Source: a candidate division WWE3 bacterium CG22_combo_CG10-13_8_21_14_all_39_12
GTDB taxonomy: Bacteria > Patescibacteriota > 4484-211 > GCA-002791395
NCBI GenBank assembly: GCA_002771355.1
Contig: PCSU01000069.1
Coordinates: 1-8,060, forward strand
Length of the DNA stretch: 8,060 nucleotides
Direction of reading: 5' to 3'
The translations under genes and the position numbers were made by a program. Below, piece by piece: positions 3,977 to 8,060 of this stretch. The notes beneath the pieces were generated by a model that was not told the origin of the DNA, did no database searches, and worked only from the letters and a program-made list of their open reading frames with translations. Position 1 is the stretch's first letter. Each line of letters starts with the position of its first letter.

Positions 3977-5557
3977 ATGTTATCTAAAATACTTTCTGGC
4001 GGAGTGGTTGGTATTGAGGGAATACCTGTAACGGTTGAAGTCGATATAACCAAAAAAGGATTTGGGTCCTTTAAGATTGTTGGACTAGCGGGTAAAGCTG
4101 TTGATGAATCCAGGGAAAGGGTCTTTGCCGCCCTTGAAAACACCGGTATTGAGTTCCCCAAATACAGAGTAACGGTAAACCTTGCACCTGCTGACATACC
4201 CAAAGATGGACCAACATACGATTTACCCATAGCAATTGGAATCCTTCAGGCTTCCGAGAAACTTCCTAACAAGCTCGATTTGAGTAACGCCATGTTTTTT
4301 GGAGAAGTATCACTAGACGGCACACTTAATGCAACACCTGCAATTTTACCCCTCACCCTCCTTGCTAAATCTCACAACATCCCCAACGTATATGTTCCTG
4401 CAATAAACGCAAAGGAAGCAGCTATTGTCGATGGTATAAACGTATATCCGGTAGCGGATATTCAAAGCCTAGTCCTTCACCTTACCGGCGAAAAACTCCT
4501 TGAAATTGCTACTGAAAATACACGTGATGTTTACCCTACGAATAAAAATCAACAAGATGAAATCAAGCTAGAAGATATCAAAGGTCAGGATTATGCGAAA
4601 AGAGCACTCATTATCGCTGCTGCTGGTGGTCATAATATTATATTTTCAGGACCACCTGGCGCTGGCAAAACAATGTTGGCACGAGTTTTACCATCATTAA
4701 TGCCTCCTTTAACCAAAGATGAGTCTATTAGTGTCACACAAATTTATAGTATTGCTCATTTACTTGATCCACATACGCCTTTAATGCATGAACGCCCATT
4801 TAGAGCACCGCACCACACAACCAGTAGAGTTGGATTAGTTGGTGGAGGAACACAATTATCTCCAGGCGAAATTACACTCGCACACAGAGGAGTTTTATTT
4901 TTAGATGAAATACCAGAATTTCCACGTTCAGTAACCGAAAGTTTACGGCAAGTAATGGAAGATAGAACAGTAACTATTACCCGTGCAAAAGGGAGTGTTA
5001 CCTTCCCAGCATCATTTATGATGATCGCTGCAAACAATCCTTGTCCCTGCGGGTACTCGGGTTCTGACCAAACATGTACGTGTACCCAAACACAAATACT
5101 AAACTATAAAAAGCGATTATCTGGTCCCCTCCTCGATAGAATCGATATTCATTCATTTGTTACAGCAATTGATCCCACAATAATTTTGCGTGGAAATAGA
5201 AGCGTTTTAGACAATGGAAATCAAAACACAAATGAAGAAAGCAAAGATAATATTACAACCGATAGTGCACGTAAAACTATTGTTTCTGCGCGAAATATGC
5301 AAAATCAACGTTTTAGTGATCATAATATTAATACAAATGCCGAGATGAATGCCCCACTTGTGCAACAATACTGTACACTTACAAACGAGCTAGAGGAAAT
5401 TATGATTTCTGCTAGTAAAAAACTTGGTTTGTCTGCTAGGAGTATGCATAAGACCCTTAAGGTTGCACGGACAATTGCTGATCTTGAACAAAGTGAACAT
5501 ATTCATAGAACACATTTATTAGAGGCTATCGGCTATCGCAAAAAATCTAACTCGTAG
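3977..5557 (+). CDS. comM: ComM/YifB-type AAA+ ATPase (Mg-chelatase-like), natural transformation
   Basis: The protein has 526 residues, the usual length for ComM/YifB. An N-terminal ChlI-like domain (about 1-165; MLSKILSGGVVGIEG, VNLAPADIPKDGPTYDLPIA) is followed by the Mg-chelatase-type AAA+ core (about 198-395). The core has Walker A GPPGAGKT at 225-232, Walker B VLFLDE at 306-311, the sensor-type AANNPC at 351-356, and LSGPLLDRIDIH at 381-392 with the finger arginine. Four cysteines at 356, 358, 367 and 369 (CPC...CTC) form the family's likely metal knuckle. The C-terminal domain (about 410-522) ends in LSARSMHKTLKVARTIADLE, as in other family members. In studied bacteria ComM is a hexameric DNA helicase driving branch migration when transforming DNA is integrated. 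The cytoplasmic role here is inferred from homology. No other competence gene is visible. Start: ATG at 3977, no Shine-Dalgarno. Confidence 0.93.
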   Translation: MLSKILSGGVVGIEGIPVTVEVDITKKGFGSFKIVGLAGKAVDESRERVFAALENTGIEFPKYRVTVNLAPADIPKDGPTYDLPIAIGILQASEKLPNKLDLSNAMFFGEVSLDGTLNATPAILPLTLLAKSHNIPNVYVPAINAKEAAIVDGINVYPVADIQSLVLHLTGEKLLEIATENTRDVYPTNKNQQDEIKLEDIKGQDYAKRALIIAAAGGHNIIFSGPPGAGKTMLARVLPSLMPPLTKDESISVTQIYSIAHLLDPHTPLMHERPFRAPHHTTSRVGLVGGGTQLSPGEITLAHRGVLFLDEIPEFPRSVTESLRQVMEDRTVTITRAKGSVTFPASFMMIAANNPCPCGYSGSDQTCTCTQTQILNYKKRLSGPLLDRIDIHSFVTAIDPTIILRGNRSVLDNGNQNTNEESKDNITTDSARKTIVSARNMQNQRFSDHNINTNAEMNAPLVQQYCTLTNELEEIMISASKKLGLSARSMHKTLKVARTIADLEQSEHIHRTHLLEAIGYRKKSNS

Positions 5558-5610
5558 TTTATGTTGGTAAAAATCTTCTAGTTTGTATTCTTGAAACCCC
5601 AGTGTACTAA

Positions 5611-5781
5611 CCTACCTGGTGGGCAAAAACTGCGCTAGCATTTACAGACGTAGAGCAGGCAAGACCCCGTCAACTGTCTGACCCATTTGGTTTGGTCATT
5701 GACGATGTAAACACGTACTGGGACGATTGGACTCATGTTCCAGCAAAATGTGCGCCAGAAATAGATTTGTTCATGTACTAG
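5611..5781 (+). pseudogene. Coding-looking stretch without a start codon (possible gene remnant)
   Basis: One plus-strand frame is open for 56 codons, from just after a TAA at 5608 to a TAG at 5779. Its translation looks protein-like: LAFTDVEQARPRQLSDPF, then GLVIDDVNTYWDDWTHVP, then AKCAPEIDLFMY. By hand count 5641-5760 is about 48% GC (58 of 120), clearly above the flanking sequence. There is no ATG near the beginning (the only in-frame ATG is the penultimate sense codon) and no ribosome binding site, so it is either the 3' end of a decayed or displaced gene or a chance open frame. I do not recognise the family. A 56-codon open frame alone is weak evidence. Composition and residue pattern are what raise it. 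Confidence 0.3.
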
Positions 5782-5809
5782 ACACCTCTATTACAGAACT
5801 AAGAATAAC

Positions 5810-5845
5810 AAAAGCCCCGAGACACCACGTGTTCTGGGGCTTTTT
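5810..5845 (+). terminator. Rho-independent terminator downstream of comM
   Basis: The stem base AAAAGCCCC (5810-5818) pairs with GGGGCTTTT (5836-5844). The upper stem includes ACAC/GTGT and wobble pairs, and T5841-5845 forms the tract. It sits 250 bp after the comM stop and after the coding-like remnant, so it could end either. The reverse strand also ends in TTTT, so it may stop read-through from the helicase side too. Confidence 0.75.
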
Positions 5846-5891
5846 CATGTAAACTAATCGACCACTTTCTCTCCAGCCGCTGAAGCCTCTA

Positions 5892-5913
5892 CGAGTGCAA
5901 GACATTGCACTCG
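5892..5913 (-). repeat. Perfect 9-bp hairpin beside the helicase terminator
   Basis: CGAGTGCAA (5892-5900) and TTGCACTCG (5905-5913) form an exact stem with a GACA tetraloop. It lies 2 bases from the terminator at 5916-5941, downstream of it in helicase transcription. It has no T-tract of its own. Confidence 0.5.
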
Positions 5914-5915
5914 GT

Positions 5916-5941
5916 AAAAAGACTGATTCATCAGTCTTTTT
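5916..5941 (-). terminator. Terminator overlapping the helicase stop codon
   Basis: AAAAAGACTGA (5916-5926) pairs perfectly with TCAGTCTTTTT (5931-5941) around a 4-nt loop. Read on the minus strand it ends in TTTTT, right after the helicase gene. The stop codon (TTA on plus, 5940-5942) forms the base of the stem, so there is no 3' untranslated spacer. The symmetric A/T flanks make it potentially bidirectional. Confidence 0.75.
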
Positions 5942-7973
5942 ACTCCCAACTATTCAACGGATCTTTAACGTATCGACTCTTATCTCCGTACACATTCACA
6001 GTCTCACCAAAATTATCGTCCCCAAAATCATACTGATCCCATTTACGCATGCTATCAAACGACGCTTCTGCTTTCTCAAAATCAACAATATCTTCAGGTA
6101 AATCTTTCAGGAATCTGCTCGGTATATTTGCCGAAAATGAACCAAATGTTGTTCGTGATCTGGCATAGGTAATAAATAATTTATGCATAGCACGGGTGAT
6201 TCCCACATATGCTAACCGACGTTCTTCTTCAAGCTGAAATTGATCATCAAGAGAGCGTGAGTGAGGAAACAACCCTTCTTCAAGTCCCACTAAAAATACC
6301 GTAGGAAACTCTAAGCCCTTTGCTGCATGAAGAGTCATAAGGGTTACTTTGTTATCTTTAGATAAACCACTATGGTCAATTGAGTCATTATTTTGCGCAA
6401 TATCTGTTTGTTCTAATAATGAGACAGATTCCAAAAACGCAGCTAACGATGCCATTGGGCCAAACTCAGCAAATTCACTTGATACAGCCCGCAGTTCTTG
6501 TATGTTTTCCCATCGACTGACCCCTTCTTCTGTTCCATCAAGAATATAATCTTTGTACTCCGTTTTATCGATAATATGAGCTAATAACTCATCAACCGGT
6601 AATTCTTGTGCTCTGGATCGAAACGTCTCCATAAGGTTATGGAATGAATCAAGCGCTGGTCCACCTTGCGTTTTGGTAACCTCACCTATTCCTCGGGGAG
6701 GAACATTTACAATGCGATTGTAACTTACGGTATCAGCCTGATTAAATACCAGCCGTAAATATGCAATCAAATCTTTAATCTCACGCCGCTCATAAAACTT
6801 AACACCACCAATAATCTGATACGGAATACCTGCTTTTATTAAGGTCTCTTCAAATGCACGGGATTGTGAGTTTGTGCGATACAAAATAGCGTAATCAGAA
6901 AAAGACGCCCCCGCATCAGTCAAAGTTTTGATTTGATCCGCAATATATTTTGCCTCTCCCGGTCCATTATCAGCTTCGTACAAAGAAATATTCTCACCAT
7001 CTCCCTCATTGGTCCACAACTCCAATATTGGATGTGAACCTTTATTTGGCTTTATAACATCGGTTGCTGCGCGTAAAATGTTTTGCGTTGACCGATAATT
7101 TTGTTCAAGGTTAAATACTTTAGCATCGTCATAATCTTCCATAAACTGCGTTACGTTGCGCAAATCAGCACCTCTAAACGCATAAATAGATTGTGCAGCA
7201 TCCCCTACTACGTTTATGTTGCGAGTCTTTTGCGCTAAGAGTTTTGTCATAGCATACTGGACTTTGTTAGTATCTTGATACTCATCCACCAACAAATACT
7301 GCCACTGGTTTTGGTACGAATCCAATACGGAGTCTTGGGTATCTAAAAGCTCAAGCGTTAATACCAATAAATCGTCAAAATCAACAGCCTGATTCTCCCG
7401 CAATAACCGTTGATATTCTGGGTAAATTTTTGCAACAGTTTCCTGAAAATAACCCCGTGCATAACCCATATATTCCTGTGGTGGGATAAGTTCATTTTTG
7501 GCATTTGAGATGGTTGCCTTTACTGCTTTAGGGTTTACTTTTTTAACAGAAATATCTTTAGCTTTCATGACTTGTTTAATGAGCACATTGGCGTCTGTTT
7601 CGTCATAAATCGTGAAGTTGTTGTGAATACCTATATGGTGACCATTCTTGCGCAAAATGCGCACACACAGGGCGTGGAATGTACCTAACACGGGAATTGA
7701 TTGTGGATTTTGGATCTTAGATTTTGGTGATAAGGTTTCGGATGGTATCAGGAGTTTTTGAACGCGTTCTTTCATTTCACCTGCTGCTTTATTGGTAAAG
7801 GTAATGGCTACGATTGATGATGGTGAAATACCCTGTTCAATGAGCCATGCAATACGCCTAGTAAGAACACTTGTTTTCCCTGATCCAGCACCGGCGAGTA
7901 CCATCATGGGGCCATCGCCGTGGGTTACTGCTTTAAGCTGAATATCGTTTAATCCTTCGAGTAGTTGTGACAT
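5940..7973 (-). CDS. UvrD/PcrA-type superfamily 1A DNA helicase
   Basis: This is a 677-residue 3'-5' DNA helicase with all core motifs: Q motif LNDIQLKAV (8-16), Walker A AGAGSGKT (27-34), Ia TFTNKAAGEMKERV (58-71), GTFHALCVRILR (97-108), Walker B LLVDEYQDTN (227-236), III VVGDAAQSIYAFRGAD (255-270), IV QNYRST (291-296), V TLHAAKGLEFPTVFLVGLEEG (starting at 547) and VI YVGITRA (589-595). UvrD and PcrA unwind DNA in nucleotide excision repair and replication, and remove RecA. It ends near residue 677 without the KFG.G-type Tudor tail by which PcrA/UvrD bind RNA polymerase, so it is slightly short. Residues 79-95, between motifs Ia and Ib, hold an unusual insertion encoded by heptamer repeats. 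A GTG at 8027 would add 18 unconserved residues. The ATG at 7973 fits the family start and the leaderless promoter. It is convergent with comM. uvrD and pcrA cannot be told apart here. Confidence 0.93.
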   Translation of the reverse strand: MSQLLEGLNDIQLKAVTHGDGPMMVLAGAGSGKTSVLTRRIAWLIEQGISPSSIVAITFTNKAAGEMKERVQKLLIPSETLSPKSKIQNPQSIPVLGTFHALCVRILRKNGHHIGIHNNFTIYDETDANVLIKQVMKAKDISVKKVNPKAVKATISNAKNELIPPQEYMGYARGYFQETVAKIYPEYQRLLRENQAVDFDDLLVLTLELLDTQDSVLDSYQNQWQYLLVDEYQDTNKVQYAMTKLLAQKTRNINVVGDAAQSIYAFRGADLRNVTQFMEDYDDAKVFNLEQNYRSTQNILRAATDVIKPNKGSHPILELWTNEGDGENISLYEADNGPGEAKYIADQIKTLTDAGASFSDYAILYRTNSQSRAFEETLIKAGIPYQIIGGVKFYERREIKDLIAYLRLVFNQADTVSYNRIVNVPPRGIGEVTKTQGGPALDSFHNLMETFRSRAQELPVDELLAHIIDKTEYKDYILDGTEEGVSRWENIQELRAVSSEFAEFGPMASLAAFLESVSLLEQTDIAQNNDSIDHSGLSKDNKVTLMTLHAAKGLEFPTVFLVGLEEGLFPHSRSLDDQFQLEEERRLAYVGITRAMHKLFITYARSRTTFGSFSANIPSRFLKDLPEDIVDFEKAEASFDSMRKWDQYDFGDDNFGETVNVYGDKSRYVKDPLNSWE
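7699..7726 (-). repeat. Four tandem heptamers inside the helicase gene
   Basis: On the minus strand four consecutive 7-mers read CAAAATC, TAAGATC, CAAAATC, CACAATC. They encode residues 83-92 (PKSKIQNPQS) in a loop between helicase motifs Ia and Ib, where relatives usually have a shorter, different connection. Seen directly: the repeats and the in-frame translation. Inferred: a short-repeat insertion tolerated in a surface loop. Confidence 0.6.
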
Positions 7974-7980
7974 AGCAAAG

Positions 7981-8009
7981 TTTATAGTAACACAAGGTAT
8001 AATGGTGAA
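7981..8009 (-). promoter_or_regulatory. Helicase promoter (leaderless)
   Basis: On the minus strand, TTCACC (8004-8009), a 17-bp spacer and TATAAA (7981-7986) predict a start at 7974, one base before the ATG at 7973. There is no Shine-Dalgarno, as for the antitoxin gene. Confidence 0.5.
7998..8003 (+). promoter_or_regulatory. -10 box for the divergent gene at 8052
   Basis: A perfect TATAAT on the plus strand would start RNA near 8010 and give a leader of about 42 nt with its Shine-Dalgarno. No clear -35 is seen. It lies within the spacer of the helicase promoter, so the two divergent promoters would compete for polymerase. Confidence 0.4.
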
Positions 8010-8035
8010 AACCCTCGCACATTTCACTTTTAGAC

Positions 8036-8042
8036 AAAGGAG
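8036..8042 (+). promoter_or_regulatory. Shine-Dalgarno of the gene at 8052
   Basis: AAAGGAG lies nine bases before the ATG, the same spacing as for the orphan gene at 3512. Confidence 0.65.
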
Positions 8043-8051
8043 AAAACCTTA

Positions 8052-8060
8052 ATGATTGTC
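8052..8060 (+). CDS. Start of a plus-strand gene running off the window
   Basis: Only three codons are inside (Met-Ile-Val). The start is supported by AAAGGAG nine bases upstream and a TATAAT about 50 bases upstream. Nothing can be said about the product. It is divergent from the helicase and shares its promoter region. Confidence 0.6.

Noticed and set aside
3973..4230. Minus-strand open frame over the start of comM
   Set aside because: It is a shadow of the conserved ComM N-terminal domain. The same applies to 4756-5037 within comM and 6349-6549 within the helicase.
5454..5464. CCTTAAGGTTG inside comM matching the arm of the 3787-3823 hairpin
   Set aside because: Eleven-base matches occur several times by chance in 8 kb, and flanking bases do not match.
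5895..6101. Plus-strand open frame of 68 codons across the terminator and helicase 3' end
   Set aside because: It runs through both hairpins and antisense to conserved helicase sequence, with no ribosome binding site.
1..8060. CRISPR arrays, tRNA or rRNA genes, insertion sequences, attachment sites
   Set aside because: No spaced direct repeats, cloverleaf sequences, transposase motifs or flanking target duplications were seen on either strand.

Overview
The window is moderately AT-rich bacterial chromosome, roughly 40% GC by eye. UGA is used as a normal stop. Genes are compact, and several surface-type proteins pair an N-terminal membrane anchor with a Thr/Pro-rich 'TPTPT' linker. Together with a ComM homologue and many small diverged proteins, this suggests a Candidatus Patescibacteria (CPR) genome, perhaps the Microgenomates side. 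That placement is inference from style, because no rRNA or ribosomal protein is present. A Chloroflexota-like origin is the main alternative.

Left part (1-3295): all protein genes lie on the minus strand. Reading in transcription order, a membrane-anchored cupredoxin-like protein (2626-3261) is followed after one base by a diverged glucosamine-6-phosphate isomerase/6-phosphogluconolactonase-fold protein (1875-2624). A VapBC-like pair comes next: a ribbon-helix-helix antitoxin (1593-1826) overlapping a PIN-domain protein (1183-1596). After that come a deoxyribosyltransferase-like/RHH fusion (594-1142) and a short membrane-anchored protein (11-364). Three of these proteins appear to lack residues that are catalytic or metal-binding in their families. 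Between 380 and 593, on the plus strand, an extended -10 promoter sits directly on a strong hairpin with a U-tract. This would make a stand-alone RNA of about 45 nt.

Middle part (3296-5940): two plus-strand genes. The first is an unrecognised 82-residue orphan (3512-3760) with a perfect Shine-Dalgarno sequence. The second is a full-length ComM/YifB AAA+ ATPase (3977-5557), the DNA branch-migration motor used in natural transformation. The leader regions of both carry look-alike dyads (3394-3433 and 3882-3928), which could mean one shared regulator. A perfect 15-bp inverted repeat lies between the genes. Downstream of comM is a GC-richer, coding-looking stretch without a start codon (5611-5781), then terminators.

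Right part (5940-8060): a UvrD/PcrA-type superfamily 1A helicase on the minus strand, carrying an in-frame run of four heptamer repeats between its early helicase motifs. It is divergent from a gene that begins at 8052 and continues off the window.

Four of the minus-strand genes have a -10 box placed so that transcription would start 0-2 bases before the ATG (leaderless mRNAs). The two plus-strand genes with clear ribosome binding sites use AAGGAG nine bases before ATG. These leaderless predictions decided the starts chosen for the cupredoxin and the helicase.
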